Shown: positions 49,274 to 59,803, numbered from the stretch's first letter. The stretch: 64,000 nt of DNA from Centroberyx gerrardi (GCF_048128805.1 NC_136019.1:10898905-10962904); one strand, 5' to 3'. The notes: a model not told the origin generated them from the letters alone. Made by a program: numbers and translations.

Positions 49274-52200
49274 CACATTATCTTCTATATGCACATTTTT
49301 AAGTGGGAGTTTAGTCAGAGGAAATGTGTAGGAAGATGGCCACTTGGTGCTTTAATGTCTGTGTGTGTGTGTGTGTGTGTGTGTGGTTATCAGAGGCAGC
49401 GCTGCAGCTCGGTGTCGGTACGCAGTATGGGAGGAGGAGGAGGAGGAGGCGGGGAGCAGGAGAACACGGGCCGCGAGGCGCTGGGGGAGGTCCAGGCGAT
49501 CGCGGGGAACAGGCAGTGCTGCGACTGCGGAGAGCCCGGTCCGGACTGGGCCTCCATCAACCTGGGCATCACACTCTGTATCGTCTGCTCCGGCATACAC
49601 AGGTGCACACACACACACACATATACACACTCTCCTCTGTCCTGTTCCACAGTAATATACCATTAAATGCGGAGCTGGAATTAGAGTTACAATGAAGGTT
49701 TCCCTCTCTGACAGGAGCCTGGGAGTCCATTTCTCCAAAGTGCGCTCCCTCACTCTCGACTCCTGGGAGCCGGAGCTCATTAAGGTAATTCAACCTATTA
49801 AGTACATTATTATCTTTGATGTACACTCAATTACAGAAACCAATTATCAGCCGTTCTGTTTTTAAAAAGCACCACAGAGACTAAGGATTAGGACTAAATT
49901 AATTTCTCAGAATCTCCAACAACATCAATTAGTACTGAATTCAATTCTGATTTTTTTTTTTACCTCCTTGCTTCCCTTAGTTGATGTGTGAATTGGGAAA
50001 CACAGCCATCAACAGGATCTACGAGGCTCGCATTGATGAGATCACCATCAAGAAGCCCCACCCCTCCAGTCCCAGGTACAAACAGCACTATCCAACATCC
50101 AGACAGAAAGCTTACAAACCTGATCAGCTGGGTTTCTGAGAGTGAGACAGTCATACACATCAGTACCAAAAACAATGCTGCTGTAACATGTCAAGTCAGT
50201 GATAACTCTGCCTTGGGAAATCTATTTACGAACTATGAAGATTTTCAGATAGGCTTCATCAAGCTATTGACCAAACATGGCCATATGTGCATCTGCAAAA
50301 ACACCCAGCAGAAGCTCAAAAATATACAGAAATACACCCTTCATCCCCTCCTGCTGTTACAAAGCTGACATTGCACACAGGTTTAATTCTACCAGTGCAC
50401 AGTATTTACAGATCTCATCCAAGACAGGTGGATTGGAGATTCTAAATTGCCCATAGGTATGAATGTGAGTGTCTGTCTGTCTGTGTTGTCCACCTGCCGT
50501 CTGCCCAATGCATGCTGGGATTGGCTCCAGCCCTCCGGATTAAGCGGGTAGAGAAAATGAATGGATGAGTTTTAATAATATATCCTCTTGTCAAGAAAAA
50601 CCTATATACTTAACGTTGGTACTTGATTATATTAGTCTAAGAAAGAGGCCTACAAATCTCTCAAGCCCTATTTCTTGACTTCCTCTTCTCTCCCCTCTGT
50701 TGCGTAGCAGACAGGAAGTGCCGCAGGTACACGATGCAGATGGTTGGTGTCGTAACTTAAGTGTCCTCAGGAAACTTGCCGTGCGGCTGCATGCTTTCCG
50801 CAGCATGAGCGTTCAGTCTTGTCTTGTTGTCATGTGTTGTCAGCTCGGTGGTTTGAGTTATCTGGTCTTACAGCCGATATCCATTACTTCAGTGTGGTGC
50901 TTCGTTTTGAAACATTAGACTTATTGCAGTGTTTCTGTTTTCATTCTGTGGACTGAAGATTTTGAAAATGACAAATTGACAAATTGACAGACCAAAGACT
51001 GACAGTATGTAGCTACTAAATATCAGTTTAAATGTATTTTGAAGCTGTAAAAAAATATTTGCAAACACTGAAGGGAAGGAGACTTATATTTTGAGTAACA
51101 ATGGGTTCTGAAAGATGAAAGAAGTATTTTGAATATACTTAAAATTTGTTTATGGGTAAAAAAAAAAAAAAGTCTGTATTTCAGCCAGGTTAACTACTTA
51201 CAGAAATTTCTCTCGAGTCCAAAATAATCCAAACTCTTTCATTTAACTAATTTCATTACTCCATTAAATGGGACTGAATGCCTGAGGGAGATTTCTTTAG
51301 CATTCTTGTCTCACAGCTGTACAAGCAAGTTGTGGAATCAAGCTGAGAACAAGTTCAGCTAGAAATGCACTGACCAACGCAGCCCGGCATGTAGGCCTGT
51401 GTCTTTTTCAACATGGTTTGGTTTTGTGAGTGCAGTTTCTCTCTGTCTCACCCGTTCTCTCTCCGTCTCTCAGAGGAGACAAGGAGTCGTGGATCCGGTC
51501 GAAGTACGTGGAGAAGAAGTTCATCCAGAAACTGCCAGAGACGGGCCGGAATCCCCCGCTGAGGCGGTCCAGTGCCAGGAGGAACCGGGCGACCACCCAG
51601 GACCGCACCGCGCCCCGACCGGCACTCAAACCCAAACCCAACCGGGCCACTCTGCCCCGGGTCACAGGTAAACACCCAGAGATACAGGAAGCGTCCACTG
51701 GCTTTCCTTGAAACCTGGATACTGATAAAGGTTTCTAGGAGTTATAATAACTCACGCGGTTGCTGTCTAATTCATCACTCACTCACTCCTGCTGATTTCA
51801 ACAGAACAGCAAGACACACACACACACACACACAATCCCCAAACTTGGTGATCCAGCAAAAGTTAGTAATCCTAGGGGCATGCTCTGCTGTATTTCGTGT
51901 GTGTGTTGCTATTGTTACAGTCAGCAGGATAAACCAGTAATCATGAAGGCATGTGGCATGAAGGCTCTCTCTCTCTCTCTCTTTCCTTAGGGCTAAGCCC
52001 CAGTGACCTTGTCCAGAAGAACAATACAGGCTTTCACAAAGGTGAGATAAAACACACACACACACACACACACACTGACAAAAAGGAGCATGTATGGGAT
52101 GCAAGCTTCAACACACTGCCAAAACTTCCGACTAACAAAACTTTGCACAGACTAGCAGTTTAAAATCTGTTGGAAAATCTTCATAGCTGCTTAAAATCCT

Positions 52201-54803
52201 TCCAGAGGTGGCAGCAATGTTCCACTTTCACCTATGTAGATATGGGCTAGTTTTGGAAAAAGCTTGAAAACATTCTTATTTCTTACGAGGAATATTTGTC
52301 AAAGCATTACCTTCTCTATCACATTATTGAGACACCTCTCACACAGATGAATTAACCCTCTCCTTCCTCCTCCTCCCAACAGAAGAGGAGGAGGTGGAGG
52401 AGGACCTCAGCGGCCTCCACCCGGGGGCGCTGCTGTACCGCTCGGCCGCCCTGCAGAACTTCCCCGTCATGGCCGACGCCTTGGCCCACGGAGCCGACGT
52501 CAACTGGGTCAACGTGGCCGAGGAGTCCAGCACCCCGCTAATACAGGCCGTGTCAGCGGTGAGGAGAGAGAGAGAGAGACAGAGAGACAGAGAGAGAGAG
52601 AATTGTCATGTGAAAACCTTGTAACTCTGATTGTAACCGATTATTGTGTTTTTACATCAATTGAAAGATTCCGTGTTCCTCTATGGGTTAAGAAAATTAT
52701 ACAACCGTTGGTCTGATGAAACCATTTCAAAACCCAGCTGAATAACTCTAAAATGCATGGCGGTCAAGCTGAAAAGGAAAGCTGTTTTTCTTAGTTCCTG
52801 AAAAGTTGACATTTTGGAGATACAAGGTTTTCACTCGACAGTTAAGACTGAGTTAACTCTCTGTCTTTGTGTGTGTGTGTGTGTGTGCATGCGTCTGTGT
52901 CAGAAAATGGGAAATATATAGACAGTGTGTGTGTGACAATTACTTGTTGCAGATAATACTTACAGTTTGTTTTAACCTGCTTGGAGTAGCTGATCAACAC
53001 ACTTAAGATAGGTCAGATAGGTTGCCAATTACAGAAAAGTAATTTCATAATTGACTTTCAAATACTTTCTGCAATTATCTAAACTTTCTTGTATTCTCCT
53101 ACGTGGCAAACCCCACCAATCTGGCACCTAAGTAGGCTAAAACAAACCATATAATTATTGGTCAGTAAATGCAGGCTATGTAGAACATGTGGTGTGTGTG
53201 CTGGTGTGTGTTTTTGTGTGTAAAAATCCACACGGGAGCTCATGTGTCCCGTGTCCTGCGGCCTTATCAGAACGCCTTGGCAGCGTGCGAGTTCCTGCTG
53301 CAGAACGGCGCCAACGTCAACCAGGCAGACAGCAACGGGAGAGGACCTCTGCACCACGCCACCATCCTGGGGCACACAGGGTAGCACACAACACACACAC
53401 ACACACACATACACAGACACATGTGACAGGCAGGATTCACACTCAGGCCTCCCACACAGGACGCACTGTACCAACCAGTCAGCCAAAATTCACCCTGACC
53501 CAAAGGAGATATTAGTTTACAGTGAGGGAGACCTGGAATTGGATCGTATCCCCTGTTACAGTGGTGCAAAGGTTGATTTTATTGAGGCCATGTGAAGCCA
53601 TATATGGACAGTTTTACAAGTTCTACATTGGTCTTTGTGGGGTGTAGGGGGTAAGGGGTCAAAAGTGCAGCAGAATGCCTAAATAAAGGTTAAAAAAATA
53701 CCTACCAGTCAGCCAAATCAGAATCCATGAGGAACCAAAGGAGATGTTGCTTTGCCACAAGAGTGAATCCTGTTAGCTGATACTTCATGTATCTGAAATT
53801 TAGGCTCTTGCCCGACTCGTTCAGGCCTTCCCCAGACCAAGCCTTGCTGCTAATTTAGAGCCCGAACCCTACCTGGGCCCAAGCTCAAAGCGTTTCCTAT
53901 ATAATCAATCAATAAGCTAGCAGCAACAAACAAGATAACAAGCCTGCAGACAATTGATCAAGGTAGGCCTATCACTCAGGACCAGCCGTCTAAAACCATC
54001 ACACACAGAAAGTTCAAGCATCACCCACAGCACACTCAATCAATCAGGCCTACGAACAACTGATTAGCATAGAAATACACATAGGTCAGTGTCTCAGAAA
54101 ACAAAGCAATTGCAGACAAGCGAATAACCAACTTTTACATCCACACACTGAAAAGTAAATCCACATAAGCCTCTTAAACAGCTAGGCTCAGTGCCCAAAA
54201 CCACTAACAGAGCAGAATAGACATTTTGGGAGTTCAACTTCAATGAATCTTTGCCCTCTTAAAGCTGCACTAGGAAAGATTTTGATATAAAAATGCACAC
54301 ATCTTAGCATGTCATGCTGCCATTTGGGGACATGTAAAGTGTAGCTTTATACTTCAAACTGTAACACTTCAAAAACAATCTTTGCCAATTTAATCCTTTA
54401 AGACAACTGTTTGAAAGATGAAAAATGCAAATAACAATATACAGAGCCCAATATTTAACTCCTCACTCACTGTGCCCATTCTATTTAGTAGAAAATAAGC
54501 TTGAATGCAGCTCTAATCCTGTTGGGCTCTGGTCAGGTAACAGACTATTGCAGGATTAGTGTCAGTCATAATATAACAGTAAGCTTTATTTCTACAACAC
54601 GGTTAAGAGCAAGGTTACAAATACAAAGTGTTTTACATGAATTTATCAGTGACAACAGATTTCTCGGTGGGGTAAGCGCAGCAGACCGACCCTGCCTGAA
54701 GTCTTGTAAGGTTTTACTCCCTCAGGCAGGTGAGATTTCCCTCTTATCTGGCTGGTAGATGTTCAGGTTTTTGCATGGGAGATTTGGGTGTGAATGCAGT
54801 CTG

Positions 54804-54845
<42 letters not shown>

Positions 54846-57328
54846 TTCACATGTCTCTTTGCTCTCCCAGGTTAGTGTGTCTCTTCTTGAAGCGAGGAGC
54901 GGACTACAATGCCAGAGACAAGAACCAGAAAGACCCCATCACTATCGCTGTGGATAACGCCAACGCCGACATCGTCACTTTGTGAGTGTTGGAGTGAGAA
55001 AGCTGCAATGTAATATGTAATATGAATAACAACAGCAGCTTTTCTCACTGATCTTTTTTTCCTCCGTCTCCTCTGCCTCTCACTCCTCACAGGCTGCGGA
55101 TCGCCAAGATGAACAAGGAGATGCGGGAGATGGACGGAGCGTTTGGCCAATCAGGTCACTCAGGGGGGCAGGGGTCCGGGGGTGGGACAGGGAGTGGGAT
55201 GGGCCACACCAGGAAGAGCCTCCAGGCGTTTAAGAACCATATTAGCGGGTGGGCCTTGGGGGGTCAAAGTGAGTAGAGGGGACGGAGGGTGTGGCGCTGG
55301 AGTCGGTGAAGACGAGAGAAGGGCATCGAGGCTGGAGCTGTTTGAGCTGGACGGCAACAATATGTGACATTTTTTGACTGTTTGTGTCAGCTCGCAGTTT
55401 GGTCGTGAGCTAAGAGGAAGGAAAGAATGTGATCTAGACTCGATGACGGTTCAGTTGTGGTGTTCGACCACTGTTCAAATGTCAAAAATATCCCAGACTC
55501 ACCGGATTGTCGACGTCACGCAGCCTTTTTCTGCAGCGTCTGCAGAGAAATCATCCTGGCTTTCCAGGGCTTGATGCATATCATTCAGGGAAATAATAGT
55601 CCCACCTGAACACTTAGGGGGAAAAAAGGCTGGATTATGCTAGCATTTCCGTTACTTAAGTTGAGAAAGGAAAATTGCATTCTTTGAGAAAGCACATAAT
55701 CTGATGCTTGTAAACCAAGTTGTTTGGAGGGAGCTGAAGAGGACTGTAACTAGAATATAGGGTACGACAGTAGAAAAACACAGTGTCCTAAGTCAAATGT
55801 GTGAATAATTAGACTTCTCAAAGGCATAGAGGAAAACAGGGATTCATTGATCAATAAAGACAGGGAAATGTCTTTGTGATGTTGTGAGAAATACTCCAAG
55901 GAGTCCACACTGCACTTTGAAGAACAAACGCACACTCATCCTGCACTTTCAAATCCACTAAATCTCTAAATACCAGACCAGTAGAGAATGTTGAAACTGG
56001 GTGTTTCCTATGTTGTTTTACAGTTGAGGTTTAACATATTTTAAATACACATATATATAAATATGTGTACATAAAACAGGCCTATAATAGGCCTATTTGT
56101 TTCTGATATATTGTGTAGTTGCACAGTGTGCTGGCAGCCTTTGGAAATCAGCTTGTACTGTTTTTTTATCGTTCATGTCTGTATGTACAGTATGTAAATG
56201 TACAGTATATTGGATTGTCTTCAGTCCACTGTTGATAATGTAAGGTAAATTCAACACTATATTTTCCCACTATTCTGTGAATAGTGATTGGTCATGTTCA
56301 GTTTGGCCTGTTTCACTGTCCCAGACACCGTCACACACTACCTGTATTTATTTACCACAATGACATGCTGAACACTGCCAGCCAAGTCCAAGAGCTCCTC
56401 GCTGTAGCCTTTGAGCTTAAGGATAACAGAGGGTTTTGTTTGCATTTTGTTATTTGGCTAGCTGCAAACCATCCATTCTTTCATGATTGTCCTCTAGTCA
56501 ATTTCAAGGCTTTTATTTCTTAAAGATAAACCACAATTTGAGTTTCTATCTATTTTGCAATTTGTGTTTAACTCATGAAGGAATGGAAACATGGTGCTTT
56601 TGTCTGCTTGGAACAACTCTACACTGCTGGTCAGTATTTGATGTGCTGTGCTTTTTCATTGTGTGTGTGTCTGTGTCTGTGTGTGTGTGTGTGTGTGTGT
56701 GCGTGTGTGTGTGTATGTGCCTGCACACCATGTACTCATGTGCCTATGCCTTCTGCCCACTGAGATGTCCAACTGGTCTCATCCGCTTGCGCAGTGTGCC
56801 ACCTACTGCATCCTAAGAGGTAAAGTGCATGTGCATGTGTGCGTTTATTTGTTCACTTGTGTGCTTCTTGCTTTAGGGCTGCAAGTCTAAAATAGTTCAG
56901 GAAAACTCAATTACCGACATCAAACTAAAATGTACATACATAATCACGTGAATTTAGATGAAATGCAGCTGTGCCGTACTAAAATGGAAGATGTGTTCAG
57001 AAAGAATCCAACACATTATAGGACATTAGGACATTATACTAACCCAATAACATGCAGTCCAGAAAAGCTAGCATTAATATGAATATTCAGGTTTCTTAAG
57101 CATGTGTCTAGGGGATTCCCTACATAGAAAAAGTAGACATTTGTTTTATCAGCCTGATTCCTAGAGATAGGGACTCAAATTCCTGTTTAAAGACGTTAAG
57201 ACTCATGTCCTTCTCTCTCGTCTTTTACAGGTGATGAAACCTACCAGGACATCTTCAGAGACTTTTCACACATGGCTTCAAACAACCCCGAGAAGCTCAA
57301 ACGCCGCAGCGCAGACCCCAAGTACTAA
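37024..57328 (+). CDS. acap1: acap1: BAR-PH-ArfGAP-ankyrin protein, complete
   Basis: Arf6-directed GTPase-activating protein of recycling endosomes. Exons: 37024-37076, 40433-40490, 41839-41958, 42554-42607, 42947-43005, 43916-44099, 44728-44772, 45396-45491, 47732-47806, 48016-48128, 48495-48546, 48750-48850, 49109-49220, 49394-49602, 49715-49784, 49981-50075, 51474-51667, 51991-52041, 52383-52558, 53271-53380, 54871-54981, 55093-55268, 57231-57328. All 22 junctions keep frame: 2412 bases, 803 aa (human ACAP1 is 740). The start [18 protein letters not shown] is nearly identical to human ACAP1. BAR about 1-250, PH about 269-370, ArfGAP about 403-525 with C416-C419-C436-C439 and R444, ankyrin repeats about 597-715. 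The end is [15 protein letters not shown] and then KY. Extra length comes mainly from two glycine-rich insertions (8 Gly before the ArfGAP, and residues 734-771). Confidence 0.97.
37509..38025. mobile_element. MITE-like element with AGTAGTGGA ends
   Basis: The left end AGTAGTGGAAGAAGTGCTC and the right end ACTCTCCACTACT are inverted repeats. The interior carries repeated AAGTAAAA and GGAGTAAAA words in both directions and no open frame. I recognise this as a dispersed sequence type frequent in teleost introns; its formal family name is not certain. Confidence 0.65.
38259..38503. mobile_element. small dispersed element, copy 3, truncated
   Basis: Begins CAGGGCCGGGCAGGAATCCG and follows 26507-26857 through CATGCAGTTTCAATGC and TTTAACATGTGATT to ACATATCAACAT. 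The right terminal repeat is missing, so this copy is decayed or truncated. It lies in acap1 intron 1. Confidence 0.7.
39341..39417. repeat. compound (CT)n(CA)n microsatellite
   Basis: About 48 bp of CT followed by about 28 bp of CA, in acap1 intron 1. Confidence 0.95.
39773..39889. repeat. 39-bp unit duplicated in tandem within CT-rich DNA
   Basis: CTCACCCTCTCAGGCTGG... at 39773-39811 recurs at 39851-39889, separated by a pure CT run. The identical 39-bp arms suggest slippage or unequal exchange between CT tracts. Confidence 0.9.
40382..40418. repeat. (TG)n tract upstream of acap1 exon 2
   Basis: The TG run ends 15 bases before the exon 2 acceptor (exon starts 40433). Confidence 0.9.
40433..47806 (+). 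CDS. acap1: acap1 exons 2-9: BAR domain
   Basis: Eight exons encode the helical BAR dimer that senses and bends membrane: exon 2 with [16 protein letters not shown], exon 3 with [17 protein letters not shown], exon 6 with [17 protein letters not shown] and ALDYVLE, exon 7 with [15 protein letters not shown], exon 8 with [18 protein letters not shown], and exon 9 with [16 protein letters not shown]. The residue pattern and the intron phases follow human ACAP1 closely. Confidence 0.95.
41115..41235. repeat. fish SINE-like fragment
   Basis: Contains CTGAAGTGTCCTTGAGCAAG followed by CGCTGAATCCCTA, wording I recognise from an abundant dispersed repeat of teleosts. It lies in acap1 intron 2. The fragment passes into an AACGATTC-rich stretch (41236-41360) that may be a second, unrelated element. 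Confidence 0.55.
42608..42946. repeat. acap1: acap1 intron 4: (CTGT)n beside the donor, (CT)n as acceptor tract
   Basis: The donor GTGAGT (42608-42613) runs straight into about 185 bp of CTGT units with CTGC variants. The intron ends in a (CT)n run (about 42911-42945) that acts as the polypyrimidine tract before CAG. The whole intron is only 339 bp. Confidence 0.95.
43290..43436 (-). repeat. tRNA-derived SINE (minus orientation)
   Basis: GATGACATGTGACAAAAGTC and GAGCTGGATTTGAACCAATG resemble a common teleost tRNA-like SINE. GGATTTGAACC is the reverse complement of a B-box (GGTTCAAATCC). It lies in acap1 intron 5. Confidence 0.6.
46777..46833. repeat. (CT)n microsatellite
   Basis: CT run with two single-base interruptions in acap1 intron 8 (45492-47731). 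That 2.2-kb intron otherwise shows no recognisable feature except a CTCF-like word at about 45901-45915. Confidence 0.9.
48016..49220 (+). CDS. acap1: acap1 exons 10-13: PH domain
   Basis: Exons 48016-48128, 48495-48546, 48750-48850 and 49109-49220 encode [47 protein letters not shown] with [10 protein letters not shown], and [20 protein letters not shown]. All match the ACAP1 PH domain, which binds phosphoinositides. Exon 12 is flanked by (CA)n and (TG)n tracts. Confidence 0.96.
48692..48719. repeat. (CA)n tract upstream of acap1 exon 12
   Basis: CA run 30 bases before the exon 12 acceptor. It is complementary to the TG run that follows exon 12 (48851-48888). Confidence 0.95.
48851..48888. 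repeat. (GT)n tract that includes the acap1 exon 12 donor
   Basis: The donor GTGAGTGTGTG... is the first unit of a GT run, so several GT dinucleotides compete as 5' splice sites. Confidence 0.95.
49229..49386. repeat. acap1 intron 13: (CA)n near the start, (TG)n at the end
   Basis: CA at 49229-49277 begins 8 bases after the exon 13 donor. TG at 49361-49386 ends 7 bases before the exon 14 start. The two arms are complementary and could pair across this 173-bp intron. Confidence 0.95.
49394..50075 (+). CDS. acap1: acap1 exons 14-16: ArfGAP domain
   Basis: Exon 14 (49394-49602) holds an eight-glycine run and the zinc finger [20 protein letters not shown] followed by CIVCSGIH: C416, C419, C436, C439. 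Exon 15 (49715-49784) opens with the catalytic arginine R444, then [20 protein letters not shown]. Exon 16 (49981-50075) has [17 protein letters not shown]. All essential ArfGAP residues are present, so an active Arf6 GAP is expected. Confidence 0.96.
50426..50568. repeat. teleost LINE/SINE 3' tail
   Basis: GATTCTAAATTGCCCATAGG, TGGGATTGGCTCCAGCCCTC and a terminal GAATGGATGAG are hallmarks of a very common fish repeat tail (L2/CR1-like LINE or a SINE using it). It lies in acap1 intron 16 (50076-51473), which otherwise shows nothing certain. Confidence 0.7.
52052..52077. repeat. (CA)n tract after acap1 exon 18
   Basis: CA run starting about 10 bases after the exon 18 donor. A (CT)n run (51967-51982) precedes the same 51-base exon. 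Confidence 0.9.
52383..54981 (+). CDS. acap1: acap1 exons 19-21: ankyrin repeats
   Basis: Exon 19 (52383-52558) carries an acidic stretch, then [19 protein letters not shown] and [13 protein letters not shown]. Exon 20 (53271-53380) carries [20 protein letters not shown] and [15 protein letters not shown]. Exon 21 (54871-54981) carries [20 protein letters not shown] and ANADIVT. These are three ankyrin repeats as in mammalian ACAP1. The exon 20 donor (GG/GTAGCA) is weak but required by phase. Confidence 0.95.
53381..54870. other. acap1: acap1 intron 20 (1.5 kb)
   Basis: A CA run follows the donor (about 53389-53409). AT-rich DNA follows, with a fish repeat-like stretch near 54574-54640 (TTTATTTC... 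CAAAGTGTTTTACATG). A (CA)n run at 54808-54842 ends 28 bases before exon 21. No exon seen. Confidence 0.6.
55093..55268 (+). CDS. acap1: acap1 exon 22, with glycine-rich extension
   Basis: Opens with [20 protein letters not shown], which matches the human LRLAKMREAEAAQGQAG region. It then stays open for 38 further residues rich in Gly ([10 protein letters not shown]) followed by [19 protein letters not shown], up to a consensus donor CAAA/GTGAGT. A weaker internal site, TCAG/GTCACT at about 55154, has the same phase and would remove the extension, giving a mammal-like length. Confidence 0.85.
55269..57230. other. acap1: acap1 intron 22 (2.0 kb)
   Basis: AT-rich, with a TG run at 56660-56716. 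The acceptor is TCTTTTACAG. No further exon or recognisable element. Confidence 0.6.
57231..57328 (+). CDS. acap1: acap1 last coding exon
   Basis: Encodes [20 protein letters not shown], then [11 protein letters not shown] and TAA. The human end, DETYLDIFRDFSLMA, matches. Confidence 0.95.
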
Positions 57329-57884
57329 CCAGCTGCTACTGCCTTTTTACAGTTACACACACACACACATACAAAACATGCTGGTATACACCCCTGGGTT
57401 GTCTTCACACACACACACACACACACTTTCCCTGGATACCTGCCACATGTTTGGTCATAGCTCAGCTGGTGTTGACTTCAGAGGCGCTGAGCAGGCCAAC
57501 AGTGAATTCTTTGTGTTAACCCGTCAGACTAGAACAATTGTGTCCAAGTGGAAACACTGTAACAGCTTTAGGAGACCAGCGTGAGGCGTCTCTCTGTCTG
57601 GCAGAGGGCAACACATCACCCGGCCCGTATTTCATTTTAAATCTTTTTTAATAAGGTTGTTGGGGGTTTTTTTGTGTCCGTCCTCCGCTATTTCTGTTTG
57701 CCTGTAAAATACAAATTAAGTGAAAATGGAGGAAATGTTTGCTGCAAAGAGTCAGTTTTGGGTCAACTGTTTTTCCCTCAAATTGCAGTATATGTCGTTT
57801 TTTTATTTGGGATGTTTTTGCATATTGTTCATTTCCATTTTGTCTCAGCTGCAAGAGGTACTTAAGACTTGTATCTCCTGATTA

Positions 57885-57890
57885 AATAAA
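57885..57890 (+). terminator. acap1: acap1 polyadenylation signal
   Basis: AATAAA 557 bases after the stop codon, followed by a TGTGTTTTAAGTGTTT GU-rich stretch as expected downstream of a cleavage site. Confidence 0.65.
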
Positions 57891-58031
57891 ATGCAATAGA
57901 AAACTTGAGTGTGTTTTAAGTGTTTCAGTTGTAAACCATAAATTACACTAAACTTTGGAAAATTACTTAAATTATAGGTCTACATCTTTTTAACGACAAT
58001 GTGTTTGATGCTGCTGTCAAGATCTGAAATT

Positions 58032-58046
58032 CCCAGCAGAGGGCAC
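58032..58046 (+). promoter_or_regulatory. CTCF-like motif between acap1 and slc16a13
   Basis: CCCAGCAGAGGGCACC matches the CTCF core on the plus strand, in the convergent intergenic space. Confidence 0.4.
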
Positions 58047-59803
58047 CATCATATTTGTGATCTGTTACCTATTACAGAACTACAACATACAGACTGAAAC
58101 ACTGAAATGTGTATTAGAAATAAGGACAAATGAATACAAAATCCATTATTTTTTATTGAAAGATTGTGTACAAAATACTGTATACTATGCCAACATAGTT
58201 ATAGGCAGCCTGGAAGTTTGATAAGTGTGTTTGAGACTAGAAGGTCATGGCTTTGAATGTTGGACCACCAGGGGAAATCTAGGTGGTGAAACTGAACCAC
58301 CAGTCGGACTAGGTCAATTATTCTGTAAAATGTCACTTGCACAAAGGAAGACCCTCACACAGACGGAAGAGCGTCAGTAACGCTGAATCAGCAGGTCACG
58401 CTGACCCCGTCATTACCTTCCTGCAAAACAAGTGTTCTTTGCCCTGCGCTCAAAGCCAGGCTTCTCTGGTTCACAAAAGCAATCTTGGTTTATTGCTTAC
58501 AAACATACAAAATGTTGAGGAAAACATACTATCAAATAGATTATCGCAAGAAAACACACTTGAGAAACAGCCTGGTAAGAGTCTAGAGTGCTCTGTATTG
58601 AAAAATAAATTCCTGAGGCTGAGAGAGAGGACAGTGTTGCGGTATCTGACAGTGTGGGCAGCAGGTTGCAGCTTTCTCTTAAGGCCTTTGCTGTGCTAGA
58701 TCAATGTCAACAGTGAACAACGCAGATCGGTGCCACTAATCATTAAAAAATTCAGTGTCTTGATTAGAGAATGTCCCGATCCATTAGATCACATTAGAAG
58801 CTCAACTGATAAACTTTATGGTAAAAATCATGGTAAAAAAGAAAAGTGCAATGAGCAGCAATGCTTTGCAAGGCCCAGTAAAACATGGTTCTCCAGTTAA
58901 GGTTAGGCCCTTCTAAACTGGACAACAAGACCACTGATGGGCCAAATGTCTTCTTGTATTGGTAGATGATGGTTTCAGTTTTGTGAAGCCACTGAATGTG
59001 AAGCAGGCTGATCATGTGTGTTCAAAATGTAAAGAAAGATGTGCTGGTTCCCACTAACCGCCCAACAGCAATGTTGGACAGCTAAGACTGAAAAGATCAG
59101 GAGATCTTTGCCATTCACATGGAAACTTAAGACAACAAGAGAAGGGACAATATTGTTTTTGCTTCTTTGCTCCATAGTCAAGTGAGTTGAATATGCAAAC
59201 ATGAGAGTATGTGTGATAATTAAAAAGCAAAGTAAAAATAAGATCACATTTCCACAAGGCAACACCCGAGGTGGTGTTTTCTTTCTTGATACAGTACTTT
59301 GCGTGCTTTGCATCCCACTGTGCATGTAAAGTAAGCACACCAAAGTCTAAACTGATGTGCTATGTAAATATAATATCTAAACACCCAGAGGGTTCATTTA
59401 GAGTAGAGAGAAGGGGTTGAATCTTAATGGTTAAACTTATATTAATGTTATACTATCCAGGTTGTGATGTATAACGAGTAAAGAATTCAACGGGCCTCTA
59501 TACCAGTCACGCTTCTCTGCTGTAAACCTGGATCTGCACTTTGGGTCTGAATCTGGGAGGTAGACTAACTGTAATATACAGTATGTAATGATGCATTGCT
59601 GATTGTGCTGAAATGTATTGAGACAGCATTTCTGGTGTCATCCGGCACTGCTGGTGGTGTGTAAGTGCAGCCCCCACTACTATATAAGGCTGACTGAAGA
59701 ACATTAATAAGGCTCTTGGGCCCTTAACCAGTATAGTCCTGCTGGTGGTTAATACTGGTAGTCCAATCCTCAATTCATATCACTTGTTAAATCCTGCTTT
59801 GAT

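Larger units (their letters stand above)
57329..59803. other. acap1 3'UTR and convergent intergenic region
   Basis: Two CA runs (57356-57370 and 57406-57425) lie in the acap1 3'UTR, which probably ends just after 57890. A CTCF-like word occurs at 58032-58046. The rest should include the slc16a13 3'UTR on the minus strand; TTTATT words at 58152 and 58488 are possible minus-strand AATAAA signals. No gene seen. Confidence 0.5.

Noticed and set aside
55143..55367. 74-codon frame over acap1 exon 22 in another phase
   Set aside because: Exon 22 in the correct phase continues the ankyrin region and explains this sequence.
58337..58699. 120-codon + strand frame between acap1 and slc16a13
   Set aside because: No homology recognised. 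It lies downstream of the acap1 polyadenylation signal and probably antisense to the transporter 3'UTR.
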